From NCBI GenBank assembly GCA_019234295.1, contig JAFALK010000034.1, positions 50,880 through 114,879 on the forward strand: a DNA stretch of 64,000 nucleotides, written 5' to 3'. The translations under genes were made by a program, and so were the position numbers. The stretch is from Roseateles sp. Its GTDB lineage: Bacteria; Pseudomonadota; Gammaproteobacteria; Burkholderiales; Burkholderiaceae_C. Positions 34,364 through 43,878 of the stretch are shown here, piece by piece (within the stretch, counting starts at the first letter, position 1; every line of letters begins with the position of its first letter). The notes under the pieces were generated by a model. It ran no database searches, had not been told where the DNA came from, and was given only the letters and a program-made list of their open reading frames with translations.

Positions 34364-34717
34364 TTACAGCGCGGCTTGCACCTTGTCGAAGATGGCCTTG
34401 AAGCCAGCCGGGTCGTGCACAGCGAGATCGGCCAGAACCTTGCGGTCGATGTCGATCTGGGCCTTCTTCAGGCCGGCAACGAACTTGCTGTACGTGAGGC
34501 CCAGGCCACGGCTTGCTGCGTTGATACGAGCAATCCAAAGCTGGCGGAACACGCGCTTCTTGGTACGACGGTCGCGGTAGGCGTACTGGCCCGCCTTCAT
34601 CACCGCCTGCTTGGCGATGCGGAAGACGTTCTTACGACGACCACGGAAGCCCTTGGCCAGAGCCAGGACCTTCTTGTGACGGGCACGAGCGGTAACACCA
34701 CGTTTAACGCGAGGCAT
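34364..34717 (-). CDS. rplT: 50S ribosomal protein L20
   Basis: A 117-residue basic protein, [35 protein letters not shown], the classic L20 start, ending in KVQAAL. It assembles early on 23S rRNA and in several bacteria also represses its own operon translationally. It is 25 bases downstream of rpmI in the infC-rpmI-rplT cluster. Confidence 0.98.
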   Translation of the reverse strand: MPRVKRGVTARARHKKVLALAKGFRGRRKNVFRIAKQAVMKAGQYAYRDRRTKKRVFRQLWIARINAASRGLGLTYSKFVAGLKKAQIDIDRKVLADLAVHDPAGFKAIFDKVQAAL

Positions 34718-34742
34718 ATGTTTCTCCTTGAGTTAAGTGGGA

Positions 34743-34946
34743 TTACAGGCCAGCAAAGGGCAGCATCTGAGCGATGTGACCCATGTTGGTTTCGTGGACC
34801 GTGACGGCACCGCGCAGCTGACGCTTGTTCTTCGTCGTCTTCTTGGTCAGGATGTGGCGCTTGAACGCCTGACCGCGCTTGACGGTACCACCCGGACGGA
34901 CGCGAAAACGCTTCTTCGCGCTGCTCTTGGTCTTCATTTTGGGCAT
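34743..34946 (-). CDS. rpmI: 50S ribosomal protein L35
   Basis: A 67-residue basic protein, [25 protein letters not shown], ending MLPFAGL; standard length and motifs of L35. The start at ATG 34946 is the second gene of the infC-rpmI-rplT set. Upstream in-frame codons are non-coding. Confidence 0.98.
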   Translation of the reverse strand: MPKMKTKSSAKKRFRVRPGGTVKRGQAFKRHILTKKTTKNKRQLRGAVTVHETNMGHIAQMLPFAGL

Positions 34947-35062
34947 GTTGATGCTCCTTTTAAGTTGTCCCGCAGGCGGTTGCGACGCAACGCTTTGGGG
35001 CCTGACGGTGACTAATGAGACGGGCCGATGACCAAATCGACCCATCCAACTCCATTCGGTTC

Positions 35063-35608
35063 TTAGCGCTTCTTAGGTGCAAGAACCATGATCATCTGCC
35101 GACCTTCGAGCTTCGGCATGTTCTCAACCACTGCCACGTCGGCCAGCTCGTCGCGGATCCGCTCCAGCAGGCGCATGCCGATGTCCTGGTGCGTGATCTC
35201 GCGGCCGCGGTAACGCAGCGTCACCTTGCCCTTGTCACCGTCCTCGGCGATGAAGCGGCGCAGATTGCGCATCTTGATCTGGTAGTCGCCTTCGTCCGTA
35301 CCCGGGCGGAACTTGACTTCCTTGATCTCGATGACCTTCTGCTTGGCCTTGGCTTCAGCCGCGCGCTTCTGCTCCTGGTACTTGAACTTGCCGTAGTCCA
35401 TCAACCGGCACACGGGCGGGTTGGCGGTGGCAGAGATCTCAACCAGATCCACATCCAGGTCGCCTGCCATGCGCAGCGCTTCTTGGATGCTCACGATCCC
35501 GATGGGTTCATTCTCGGGACCATTGAGGCGGACCTCGGGAGCCATGATTTCGCGGTTCAGCCTGTGCTTGCGCTCAGGAATCGCTCGACGATCAGCAAAA
35601 GTAGCGAT
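35063..35608 (-). CDS. infC: Translation initiation factor IF-3, apparent ATC start codon
   Basis: Read from ATC 35608 the protein has 181 residues: [21 protein letters not shown] and then [19 protein letters not shown]. The HRLNREI...PEVRLI-type N-terminus belongs to IF-3, so starting at the first ATG (35545) would remove conserved residues. AAGGA lies a few bases before the ATC. Non-canonical AUU/AUC starts let IF-3 repress its own translation by rejecting such initiation complexes. The C-terminal domain ([25 protein letters not shown]) is intact. Confidence 0.93.
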   Translation of the reverse strand: MATFADRRAIPERKHRLNREIMAPEVRLNGPENEPIGIVSIQEALRMAGDLDVDLVEISATANPPVCRLMDYGKFKYQEQKRAAEAKAKQKVIEIKEVKFRPGTDEGDYQIKMRNLRRFIAEDGDKGKVTLRYRGREITHQDIGMRLLERIRDELADVAVVENMPKLEGRQMIMVLAPKKR

Positions 35609-35694
35609 GGTGGAAATCCTTCATCGGACCTGCAGGCAATACAGGCCCCAAAACAAAAGCAAAGCGCGCCCTGCAGCGACAGATCGGGAGCCGA

Positions 35695-37602
35695 TCAGAC
35701 CTTGTCGGTGATGGCTGCCTGGAGCTTCTGCTGGAAGTCTGCCAGGGACATCACGCCCAGATCCTGGTTGCCGCGGGCGCGCACCGCAACGGCTCCGTTT
35801 GCCTTCTCCTTGTCACCCACGACAAGGATGTACGGAACCTTTTGCAAAGAATGCTCGCGGATTTTATACGTGATTTTCTCGTTCCGCAAATCGGCCTTTG
35901 CTCTAACCCCTTGTTTTTGCAGCGAATTCACGATCTCCAGGGCGTAATCGGTCTGGTTGTCGGTGATATTGGCCACCACGACCTGCTCCGGAGCCAGCCA
36001 GGCCGGCAGGGCGCCGGCGTGTTGCTCGATCAGGATGCCGATGAAACGCTCCAGGCTGCCGACGATGGCGCGGTGGAGCATCACGGGCGTGTGGCGGGCG
36101 CTGTCCTCGCCCACGTACTCGGCGCCCAGGCGGCCCGGCATGGAAAAGTCCACCTGCATAGTGCCGCACTGCCACTGGCGGCCCAGAGCGTCCTTGAGCG
36201 TGTATTCGATCTTGGGGCCGTAGAAGGCGCCGTCGCCCGGAGCGATGATGAATTCCACGCCCGAGGCGCGCAGACTCTCCATCAGCGCGAACTCGGCCTT
36301 GTCCCAGACTTCGTCCGAGCCGATGCGGGCCTCGGGGCGCGTGGCCACCTTGTAGATGATGTCCGTGAAGCCGAAGTCCTTGTAGACCTTCTGCAGCAGG
36401 GCCGTGTAGTTCACGCACTCGGCCAGGATCTGGTCTTCCGTGCAAAAGATGTGGCCATCATCCTGCGTGAAGCCGCGCACGCGCATGATGCCGTGCAGGC
36501 CGCCTGTGGGCTCGTTGCGATGGCACTGGCCGAACTCGCCGAAGCGCAGCGGCAGATCGCGGTAGCTCTTGATGCCGTGCTTGAAGATCAGGATGTGGCC
36601 GGGACAGTTCATCGGCTTGAGCGCGTAGTCGCGCTTTTCCGACTCCGTCGTGAACATGTTGTCCTTGTACTTGTCCCAGTGGCCCGAGGCCTCCCACAGG
36701 CTGCGGTCCAGGAGCTGCGGGCCCTTGACCTCCTGGTAGCCGTTGTCGCGGTAGACGCGGCGCATGTACTGCTCCACCTCCTGCCACACGGCCCAGCCCT
36801 TGGGGTGCCAGAACACCACGCCAGGCGCCACCTCGTCGATGTGGAACAGGCCCAGCTCCTTACCAAGCTTGCGGTGGTCGCGCTTCTCGGCTTCTTCGAG
36901 CATCGTCAGGTACTTCTGCAGGTCGTCCTTGCTGGCCCAAGCCGTGCCGTAGATGCGCTGGAGCTGCTCGTTGCGGTGGTCGCCACGCCAGTAGGCGCCG
37001 GCCACCTTCATCAGCTTGAAGTGTTTGAGCTTGCCCGTGCTGGGGACGTGCGGGCCGCGGCACAGGTCCGTGAACTTGCCTTCGGCGTAGAGCGACACGT
37101 CCTCGTTCGAGGGGATGCTCTCGATGATCTCGGCCTTGTACGCCTCGCCAATGCTCTTGAAGTAGCTGACCGCCTCGTCGCGCGGCAGCACCGAGCGCGT
37201 CACCGCCTCGTCCTTCTTGGCCAGCTCGCTCATCTTGGATTCGATGGCGGCCAGGTCCTCGGGCGTGAAGGGGCGCTTGTAGGAGAAGTCGTAATAGAAA
37301 CCGTGTTCGATGACCGGGCCGATGGTGACCTGCGCCTCGGGGAACAGCTCCTTCACCGCATAGGCCAGCAAGTGGGCCGTCGAGTGGCGGATCACCTCCA
37401 AGCCGTCGGCGTCCTTCTCGGTGACGATGGCGAGCTGGCTGTCCTTCTGGATCAGGAAGCTCGTGTCCACGAGCTTGCCGTCGACTTTGCCGGCCAAGGC
37501 GGCCTTGGCCAGACCGGCGCCGATGGAGGCGGCCACACCGGCCACCGTGACGGGCGCGTCAAATTCACGCTTGGAACCGTCGGGGAGTTGAATCGAAATC
37601 AT
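35695..37602 (-). CDS. thrS: Threonine--tRNA ligase
   Basis: A 635-residue protein from ATG 37602. It has an N-terminal TGS domain ([22 protein letters not shown]), an editing domain with [11 protein letters not shown], and a class II core with the zinc-binding and motif 2 region ([46 protein letters not shown]). The C-terminal anticodon domain ends at ...[13 protein letters not shown]. It heads the infC-rpmI-rplT-pheST operon. Its 5' leader carries a threonine-rich mini-gene and a terminator, indicating attenuation control. Confidence 0.98.
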   Translation of the reverse strand: MISIQLPDGSKREFDAPVTVAGVAASIGAGLAKAALAGKVDGKLVDTSFLIQKDSQLAIVTEKDADGLEVIRHSTAHLLAYAVKELFPEAQVTIGPVIEHGFYYDFSYKRPFTPEDLAAIESKMSELAKKDEAVTRSVLPRDEAVSYFKSIGEAYKAEIIESIPSNEDVSLYAEGKFTDLCRGPHVPSTGKLKHFKLMKVAGAYWRGDHRNEQLQRIYGTAWASKDDLQKYLTMLEEAEKRDHRKLGKELGLFHIDEVAPGVVFWHPKGWAVWQEVEQYMRRVYRDNGYQEVKGPQLLDRSLWEASGHWDKYKDNMFTTESEKRDYALKPMNCPGHILIFKHGIKSYRDLPLRFGEFGQCHRNEPTGGLHGIMRVRGFTQDDGHIFCTEDQILAECVNYTALLQKVYKDFGFTDIIYKVATRPEARIGSDEVWDKAEFALMESLRASGVEFIIAPGDGAFYGPKIEYTLKDALGRQWQCGTMQVDFSMPGRLGAEYVGEDSARHTPVMLHRAIVGSLERFIGILIEQHAGALPAWLAPEQVVVANITDNQTDYALEIVNSLQKQGVRAKADLRNEKITYKIREHSLQKVPYILVVGDKEKANGAVAVRARGNQDLGVMSLADFQQKLQAAITDKV

Positions 37603-37627
37603 GAGAAAAATCCTGTGCAAAAAGCAA

Positions 37628-37651
37628 AAAGCGCGGCCGGTGCCGCGCTTT
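37628..37651 (-). terminator. Intrinsic terminator in the thrS leader (attenuator)
   Basis: Arms AAAGCGCGGC (37628-37637) and GCCGCGCTTT (37642-37651) pair perfectly over ten bases with a four-base loop. On the minus strand the stem runs into five T residues about 25 bases before the thrS start. GCCGCG in the segment just after the leader peptide stop (about 37676-37682) can pair with the 5' arm of this stem, giving a possible antiterminator. Confidence 0.85.
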
Positions 37652-37684
37652 GAGTCATAGAAAGACGTGAGCAGGCCGCGGCGA

Positions 37685-37729
37685 CTAAACCCGAGTGGGG
37701 GTGGTCGTAGTTCGCGGTGTCATAACCAT
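37685..37729 (-). CDS. Threonine-rich leader peptide of thrS
   Basis: A 14-codon mini-gene, [14 protein letters not shown], from ATG 37729 to TAG at 37685-37687; six of fourteen codons are Thr, four of them consecutive. An AAAGG-type ribosome site lies about four bases upstream. It sits between the end of the upstream gene and the thrS terminator hairpin. This is the layout of amino-acid attenuators: when charged tRNA-Thr is scarce the ribosome would stall on the Thr codons and let an antiterminator form. A possible -10 box TAGAAT (37767-37772) overlaps the upstream gene's stop codon. Confidence 0.8.
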   Translation of the reverse strand: MVMTPRTTTTPTRV

Positions 37730-37769
37730 CGTGCCTTTCTCGCCCTTGTGGATTGCAGGAGTTGCGATT

Positions 37770-40442
37770 CTACAGCTGCTGGCGTGCGTGGTTGGCGCCG
37801 GCACCTGTAGGGGCCAACTCCAGGTAGGTTCGATAGGCCTGCTTCGCACGCGCGGCTTCTCCACTCTTGCTCAGCGCATCGCCGAGGTTGAGGTAGGCAA
37901 TGGCCCGCGCCGGGTCGAGCTCGATGGCATTGGAGAACCAGCGCGCGGCCTCGGCAAAGCGCTCCTGCTTGAAGTAGACGAAGCCGAGGTTGTTGGCCGC
38001 CTGCGCAAAATCCGGGCGCAGCTTGAGCGCCTCGGTGAAGCCGGCCTCGGCTTCGGCATAGCGCTTTTCCTTGTAGGCCAGCAGCCCGCGATCGTTGGCC
38101 TGCTGGGCTGCCTGGCGCACACCCGGTGCCACCAGCGCCACGGTCTTGAGCGTCTGCTCCTTGCCCGCGAGGTCCAGGACCTTGACCTCGGCCACCTGGG
38201 CCGGCCGCCCCGGCGCGCCGGGTTGCACGCTGGGGCCCGCCGCATCGATCTTGGCGTTCAGCGCAATCGCTGCACCGCCGAGCTGCGAGGTGTCGTTGCT
38301 GATGAACTCCTGCTGCGCTGGCAGCTCGAACACGAAGTCACCGCCCTGCGAGCCGGGCAGGCTGCCGAAGCCGGGCGTCTGCGTAGACAAACTGGCCACG
38401 GCCGGCGCCACGTAGGCGGCCAATTCGGTCGCGGTGATGAGCCCGTCGCCATTCAGATCGGCCTTGCCGGCCAGGCCCTGCAGCAGGGTCCAGGTGAAAA
38501 CTGAGTGGCCTTCCGGCCCGTCGTCGGCGACCTCTTGGTCGGCGCCGCCGGCCGTCAGCATCTGCCGCGCCGTGCGCCGGGCGTTGTCGCGCAGGTAGTT
38601 GCCGGCGCCACCGCGCGTGAGGCCCAGGCCGCTGTAGCAGGCGTCCATCACGAAGAAGACATGCTTGGCGCTCAGGCTCTCGGCGATGTTCTGGATCTCG
38701 CTCATGGAAATCGCATCGGTCGGCGTGTCCTTGGGGTCGGCATCCACGGGCACGATGTAGCCAACCTCGCGACCCGAGGCCAGCTGGCGCGTCGTGCCGT
38801 GGCCAGCGTAGTAGACGAAGAGCCGGTCGTTGCGCTGCATCTTGCCCTCGCCGAAGCGCTCGTGGAAGGTGTTGAGGATGCCGTTGCGCGTGGCCTCGCC
38901 GTTCTTCAGCAGCAGGACCTTGGATGCATCGAAACCCAGGCGTTCGACCAGCGTCTTGCGCACGTCCTCGGCATCGTGCACGGCGTGCTTGAGCTTGGGC
39001 CATTTGGCGTAGTCGTCGATGCCGATGATCACGGCCCAGGAGTCGGCGTAGCCCGAGGTCACGGGTTGGGCTTTCGCGGCATCGGCCTTGACGCTGAAGC
39101 CCTGCCCGTCCCAGGCGGCGAAGCGGTAGCCTTCGGCCACCAGCCGGTCCAGGATGACGGGCAAGGCCTTGACCGCCTGCGGATGGATGTCGTGGAAGAG
39201 CACGATGCCGCGACCCTCTTTGGCCACGGCGCGCAGCACACGGTCCGCCACGGAGCTTGGGACCGGGTCGGCCCAGTCCATCGAGTCAATGTTCCACATC
39301 ACCGAGCGCAGCTGCGCTTCGCCGAGCACCTGCAGCCCTTCGGCATTGCGCGCGCCGTAGGGGAACCGGAAGATCGGCGCGCGATTGGCATCCACCGCAC
39401 GCAGTAGCGCGTCGGTCTGAAGTACCTCGGCCTTCAGCGCTCCACCCGTCTCCTTGGACAGCTGCGCATGGCTGAAGCTGTGGTTGCCCACCGCATAGCC
39501 GTCGGCGACCAGGCGTTTGCTGATGGCCGCGCCGGGACCGAGCTTGGCATTGTGCTGCGCGTCCACCGAGCCGAGATTGCGCCCCACCTCGAAGAACGCG
39601 CCGGGCACGTCGTATTGCTTGAGCACGGCCACGATTTCGTCGGTGTAGATGGAGTGCGGGCCGTCGTCGAACGTCAGGGCAATCGTTTTGGGCGGCAGCG
39701 CATTGCCGAAGATCTCGCCTGGCGTGTCGTCCTTGGGCAGGTCTTGCGCCGCATAGGGCACGATGACGCCGAACTCCTTGAGCACCTGCTCGCGCGAGAT
39801 CAGCGCCTGCAGCTTGGCCATGTACTCGTCCCACTTCTCGCGCTTGAGCACGATGCCGCGCGTGTCCAGGCCCGCGAAGGAACGGCTGATTTCCTTGTCG
39901 TAGTTGCGCTCGATCTCGTCCAGCGCATCGAGGTCTTCGCCGATGCGCTTGTGCAGCTTGACTACGGCCAGGCTGGAATCGCCGTTCAAGGCCGTGCGCA
40001 GGCTGAGCAGCGCCTGGCGAAAAGCCAAGCGGTCCGCGTCGAAGAGATCGGGCGCCGACTCCATGTAGTCGAGCGCGTCCTGCACCACAGCCAGGCGCCC
40101 GAGGCCTTGGGCAGCATCCAACAGACCCTGCGCCCGCTCGGCGATGCGAGCCTCGATATTGACCTTGTCATGGAACAGCGCCTGGCCCACCGCCAACACC
40201 TGCCGCGACTGTGCCGCAGGCAAGGCGTCGCGGCCATTCATCAACACGACGATCTGGCGCTGGCGCAGCAACAGGCTCTTCAGGTCGCCCTGCAGGGCCG
40301 CGCCCTCAGTTCCCAAGCGCGCATCGCGCGTGACGGTCGGCGCCACGGCTGGCGAGCGCCAATGCCAGGCCGCGGCGCCCGCCGCGAGCAGCAAAAGCAT
40401 GGCCAATCCGGCCCAGACGAACTTGTTCTTAGCAATCGACAC
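37770..40442 (-). CDS. Membrane-anchored polysaccharide deacetylase / caspase / TPR fusion protein
   Basis: An 890-residue protein with four parts. An N-terminal membrane helix (about residues 9-26) is followed by a helical region. A NodB-type deacetylase domain (about 250-445) has TFDDGP (257-262), the metal histidines in NHSFSH (320-325), FPYGARN and FHDIHP. A C14 caspase domain (about 465-720) has the catalytic His548 in YYAGHGT and Cys602 in VMDACYSG, with an EF-hand-like loop DLNGDGLITATE at 662-673. TPR repeats fill about 790-885. Catalytic residues of both enzyme domains look intact. Anchoring places the domains in the periplasm. Targets are unknown; cell-wall remodelling with proteolytic control or a cell-death role are possibilities. 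Confidence 0.88.
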   Translation of the reverse strand: MSIAKNKFVWAGLAMLLLLAAGAAAWHWRSPAVAPTVTRDARLGTEGAALQGDLKSLLLRQRQIVVLMNGRDALPAAQSRQVLAVGQALFHDKVNIEARIAERAQGLLDAAQGLGRLAVVQDALDYMESAPDLFDADRLAFRQALLSLRTALNGDSSLAVVKLHKRIGEDLDALDEIERNYDKEISRSFAGLDTRGIVLKREKWDEYMAKLQALISREQVLKEFGVIVPYAAQDLPKDDTPGEIFGNALPPKTIALTFDDGPHSIYTDEIVAVLKQYDVPGAFFEVGRNLGSVDAQHNAKLGPGAAISKRLVADGYAVGNHSFSHAQLSKETGGALKAEVLQTDALLRAVDANRAPIFRFPYGARNAEGLQVLGEAQLRSVMWNIDSMDWADPVPSSVADRVLRAVAKEGRGIVLFHDIHPQAVKALPVILDRLVAEGYRFAAWDGQGFSVKADAAKAQPVTSGYADSWAVIIGIDDYAKWPKLKHAVHDAEDVRKTLVERLGFDASKVLLLKNGEATRNGILNTFHERFGEGKMQRNDRLFVYYAGHGTTRQLASGREVGYIVPVDADPKDTPTDAISMSEIQNIAESLSAKHVFFVMDACYSGLGLTRGGAGNYLRDNARRTARQMLTAGGADQEVADDGPEGHSVFTWTLLQGLAGKADLNGDGLITATELAAYVAPAVASLSTQTPGFGSLPGSQGGDFVFELPAQQEFISNDTSQLGGAAIALNAKIDAAGPSVQPGAPGRPAQVAEVKVLDLAGKEQTLKTVALVAPGVRQAAQQANDRGLLAYKEKRYAEAEAGFTEALKLRPDFAQAANNLGFVYFKQERFAEAARWFSNAIELDPARAIAYLNLGDALSKSGEAARAKQAYRTYLELAPTGAGANHARQQL

Positions 40443-40504
40443 GCTTGAATCCTCCCTGCGGGAGCAAGCGTAACTGAGCGCGAAGGCGGACCTGCGAACT
40501 CAGC

Positions 40505-41605
40505 TCAAAGCGGCAGCGCGTCGATCGAAGGCTTTGCGCAGGCCGCCGCGAATTCGTCGCGCAATTGCTGCCCTTGCGCGACGGCACGCAACCAGGCCTT
40601 GGCGCGGCCCGCCACGTCCGTGCCGTAGTGCTTGAAGTCCTCGCGGTCAGGCAGCTTGGCCCGCGGCAGCTGGGCCACCCAGTCGGGGTGAGGGGCGAGC
40701 ACGATCAGGTTGTCGAGAAAGGCGGTCGAGCCATGGCGGTGCTTGAGCGCCTTGTCAAGCCAGCCCGGCACGACCTGGCGCTGGAAGTGCGGGTACAGCA
40801 CGAGGCCTTCGCCCATCGCCGCGTAGTTCAAGTGCAGGTGATAGTCGGTGATGCCGCCGTCCCAGTACGCGCCACGCGGCGCGCCAGGGATGTCGTGTAC
40901 GGCCTTCAGCCAGAAAGGAATCGAGCAGCTGGCCAGCAAGCTCGCACGCACGTTGCCTTCGTCCAGCCCCACCTGGCGGCTGCGGAAATCGTTGAGCGGC
41001 AGCGGCAGCGGCGCGCGCGGATCGGAAAACACCACGCGCTCCAACCACGCTCCGAGCATGCGCCGGTTCAGCACGTTAGCCCCGAAGGCCGCCAAGTAAC
41101 CCAATGGCGTACGGATGCGCCCTTCCCGACCCAGCACATGGCGACCGCGCGAGGTGAAGATATGCAGGCGCAGCTTCGGATGCGAGAGCACGAGCGACTC
41201 GCGACCACCGAAGACCTCGTCGAGCTTGGCCGAGAAGCCCCGCGTCACGGTGGCTGCATCGGGCATGCGGTAGGCGCCGTCGGGCGGCAGCTCGGGCTCG
41301 TCGTAGCGCTGATGCGCATACTCGTTGGCGAGGCGGTCGAACTCATGCTGCACGTCCGCGGCCGAGCGCGTCAGGCAGGCCGTGGCCATGCGCCAGGCGC
41401 CGATGGAGGCACCGACCAGATGCACCTCGTGATCGCCGCGCGGCAGCCAGTCGCCAAAGAGGTACTGATCCAAGGCGTTGAGCACCAGGCCCTTGGGGCC
41501 GCCGGCCGCAGCGGGAATGATGCGGACATCAGCGGGCGCGAGGCCGCGTTCGCGCAGGCGCTGACGCGCCCGCGGACCGGCGAAGATTTGCAAAGCGAAG
41601 GACAT
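40505..41605 (-). CDS. Patatin-like phospholipase
   Basis: A 366-residue protein with the patatin hallmarks: an oxyanion glycine loop AAAGGPKG near residue 33, the nucleophile Ser in GASIGAW near 65, and the DGGITDYH dyad motif near 245. It has no signal peptide. Patatin enzymes are Ser-Asp dyad lipid acyl hydrolases. It is encoded upstream of the TonB receptor end and just downstream of the deacetylase-caspase gene on the same strand (62-bp gap), but a functional link is not shown. Confidence 0.87.
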   Translation of the reverse strand: MSFALQIFAGPRARQRLRERGLAPADVRIIPAAAGGPKGLVLNALDQYLFGDWLPRGDHEVHLVGASIGAWRMATACLTRSAADVQHEFDRLANEYAHQRYDEPELPPDGAYRMPDAATVTRGFSAKLDEVFGGRESLVLSHPKLRLHIFTSRGRHVLGREGRIRTPLGYLAAFGANVLNRRMLGAWLERVVFSDPRAPLPLPLNDFRSRQVGLDEGNVRASLLASCSIPFWLKAVHDIPGAPRGAYWDGGITDYHLHLNYAAMGEGLVLYPHFQRQVVPGWLDKALKHRHGSTAFLDNLIVLAPHPDWVAQLPRAKLPDREDFKHYGTDVAGRAKAWLRAVAQGQQLRDEFAAACAKPSIDALPL

Positions 41606-41626
41606 CCGCTCAGTTTAGGGTCAGCG

Positions 41627-43804
41627 TCAGAGCTTGGTCTCGAAGCTCAGGTTGTAGAAGGCTCGGCCTTGACGTTCGGTGAAACTGCGATATCCGCTGC
41701 CCAGCAGCGTGGCCGACTGCGTGTCCACCGGCGCGAGGTTGTTGACTGCGAAGCGCATGGAAGTCGTGCGGCTGAAGTTCCACTGCGCGAACGCGTCCAG
41801 GCCGCGGCTGCGCGACTGCACGAGCGACTGGGTCAGCGTCTGTGTCGTCGTGTAGCCCGGCGTGAAGACGTAGCTCGTGCCCATGTTCAGCGGCAGGCTG
41901 GTCATGCGATAGTCGGCGCCCATCGTGGCGGACCAGGGCTGCTGGCCGTCCAGGCGGTTGTCGGGCCCCGGCAGCGCCGCCACGCGGGAGCGGTAGTAGT
42001 TCAGACTGGCGCGCAGGTTCAGCGGCAGCTTGGGGTCGAAGGCGCCCGGCATCAGCTCGCCGGCGCGGCCCTTGACCTCGAGCTCGACGCCGGCGGTCTG
42101 AGCCTTGGAGAAGTTAACAGGGTGCGAGACCCAGCGCTGCACCGAGGACCAGTTCACTGTCTCCAGATCCGTCACGCTGCGGATCAAGTTGTCGACCTTG
42201 CGATAAAAACCGCCCACGCTGACCATGCCGCCGCCAGCCAGGTACTTCTCGTAGGCCAGGTCCAGGCCCGTGGCCAGCTCGGGTTTGAGGTTCGGGTTGC
42301 CGTAGCGGTCGGGTGCGAGCTGGGTGTTGGGCTGGCTCGGATCAGGGTAGAGGTTGTTGATGGCCGGGCGGGCCAGCAGGTCGTTCAGATTGGGTGCCTT
42401 GTAGCTGCGCGTCAGGCTGGCCCGCACGAGGTCGCGGCCCATGGGATCGGGCTTGAAATTGACGTGCAGCAGCGGCGTGGTGACGCTGCTTACGTTACTG
42501 CGGCCTGTGTCGCCTTCGCTGGCACTCTCGGTCTGGATGCGTTCGCTGCGCAGGCCCATATAGGCCGACCACTGGGGCGAGACCTCCCATTCGTCCTGGG
42601 CGTAGAAGGCCTGGCGCTGAATGCGGGCGGCGAAGGGCAGGCCGTCGATGCCGGGCAGCTGTGCCACGCCGTTGATGGTCACGTCGCGCAGCTCCTCGCG
42701 GCGGCGCCATTCGAGCTCCCAGCCCACCGAGAGGCTGTGCGCGTCGCCGAGCAGGTGGGCGTACTTGCCGCTCTGCGTGTAGCTGCGGTCCTGGTTGTTG
42801 CCCGTGGAGCTGCGTGGCGGGGTCGAGTAGGTCTCGTTGTTGAACGTGCCGTGCGCCTCCTGCACGCCGGCCTTGAGCTCGAGCTTGGCGTCGCTGCTGA
42901 GCTGATTTTGGTATTGCAGATTGCCGCGCAGCATCTGAAAGCTGCCGTAGTTGCGGGAGTTGGAGTCGAGGCTAGGCAGGCCGACGAGGTCCGAATTGGT
43001 GAAGCCGTTGTCGAAGCTCCACTGGCCCTTTTGCACAAAGCCCATCAGCATCAGCGACTGCTCGTCGTCGATCTTCCAGTTCAGGCGCGGCACACTGTTG
43101 AGACCGTGGCCGTGGAAGAGCGCCGTCTGCGTCTGGGTGGCTTGCGAGGGCTGGTAGTCCAGGCCGGGCATGTCCCGCGTCGTCGTGGAGACGTTCTCGC
43201 CCCGCCACTGGAAGACCGAGAGCGGCACCGAGAAGGACAGGCCCCCCTTCTTCTCCCCGTACGTGACGGTGGCCTGCGGCGTGGGGCGCTCGGCGTTGTA
43301 CTGCAAGGCCATGCGCAGATCCAGCTGCGTGGTCTTGGGCGGATCCCTGAGGATGATGTTGATGGCACCGGCCACGGCCTGGGCGCTCTGGTCGGCCGTC
43401 GGGCCCTTGGTCACCTCGATGCGCTCGACCTGGGCGGGGTCGAGCTGATCCAGGTTGAAGCCTGGGGGCGCGGGGTCGCCGTTGATGAGGACGAGGGTGT
43501 AGCCCGAACCCAGGCCCCGCATGCGCGGCGCATTGCCCTGCATGGTCACGCCGGGCAGGCGCTTGAGCACGTCGGCCACATTGGTATCGCCAAACTTGTC
43601 GATCTCCTCGCGTCCGTAGATCTGCTTGGCGACCTTGGCCTTGCGCCGCATCTCGGTATCGCTTTGCGGACGGGCCGAGATCTCCACCCGGTCCAGCTTG
43701 GTGCCCGGACGCTGGGCGCCCTCGGACGGCGGGCCCTCCTGGGCTTGGGCAAGGCTGGCGACAAAGGCTGCGGCGGCCAGGGCGGTGATCTTGATTTTCT
43801 GCAT
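41627..43804 (-). CDS. TonB-dependent outer-membrane receptor
   Basis: A 725-residue protein with a signal peptide (MQKIKITALAAAAFVASLAQAQ), a TonB box-like segment KLDRVEISA, a plug domain (VADVLKRLPGVTM, MRGLGSGYTLVLINGDPAPPG, RIEVTKGP), and a 22-strand type barrel ending in YNLSFETKL. There is no STN domain, so it is a plain importer. Plug features resemble siderophore-type receptors, but the substrate is not determined. It is the third gene of a minus-strand run after the SPFH and SH3-like genes, 74 bases downstream of the latter. Confidence 0.92.
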   Translation of the reverse strand: MQKIKITALAAAAFVASLAQAQEGPPSEGAQRPGTKLDRVEISARPQSDTEMRRKAKVAKQIYGREEIDKFGDTNVADVLKRLPGVTMQGNAPRMRGLGSGYTLVLINGDPAPPGFNLDQLDPAQVERIEVTKGPTADQSAQAVAGAINIILRDPPKTTQLDLRMALQYNAERPTPQATVTYGEKKGGLSFSVPLSVFQWRGENVSTTTRDMPGLDYQPSQATQTQTALFHGHGLNSVPRLNWKIDDEQSLMLMGFVQKGQWSFDNGFTNSDLVGLPSLDSNSRNYGSFQMLRGNLQYQNQLSSDAKLELKAGVQEAHGTFNNETYSTPPRSSTGNNQDRSYTQSGKYAHLLGDAHSLSVGWELEWRRREELRDVTINGVAQLPGIDGLPFAARIQRQAFYAQDEWEVSPQWSAYMGLRSERIQTESASEGDTGRSNVSSVTTPLLHVNFKPDPMGRDLVRASLTRSYKAPNLNDLLARPAINNLYPDPSQPNTQLAPDRYGNPNLKPELATGLDLAYEKYLAGGGMVSVGGFYRKVDNLIRSVTDLETVNWSSVQRWVSHPVNFSKAQTAGVELEVKGRAGELMPGAFDPKLPLNLRASLNYYRSRVAALPGPDNRLDGQQPWSATMGADYRMTSLPLNMGTSYVFTPGYTTTQTLTQSLVQSRSRGLDAFAQWNFSRTTSMRFAVNNLAPVDTQSATLLGSGYRSFTERQGRAFYNLSFETKL

Positions 43805-43878
43805 GCTCAGGAGTCAGGGGGCTGCGGACAAAGTCGCGGATCTTGCCCGCCACGGGGTTTACCAGACCAAAGTCATGC

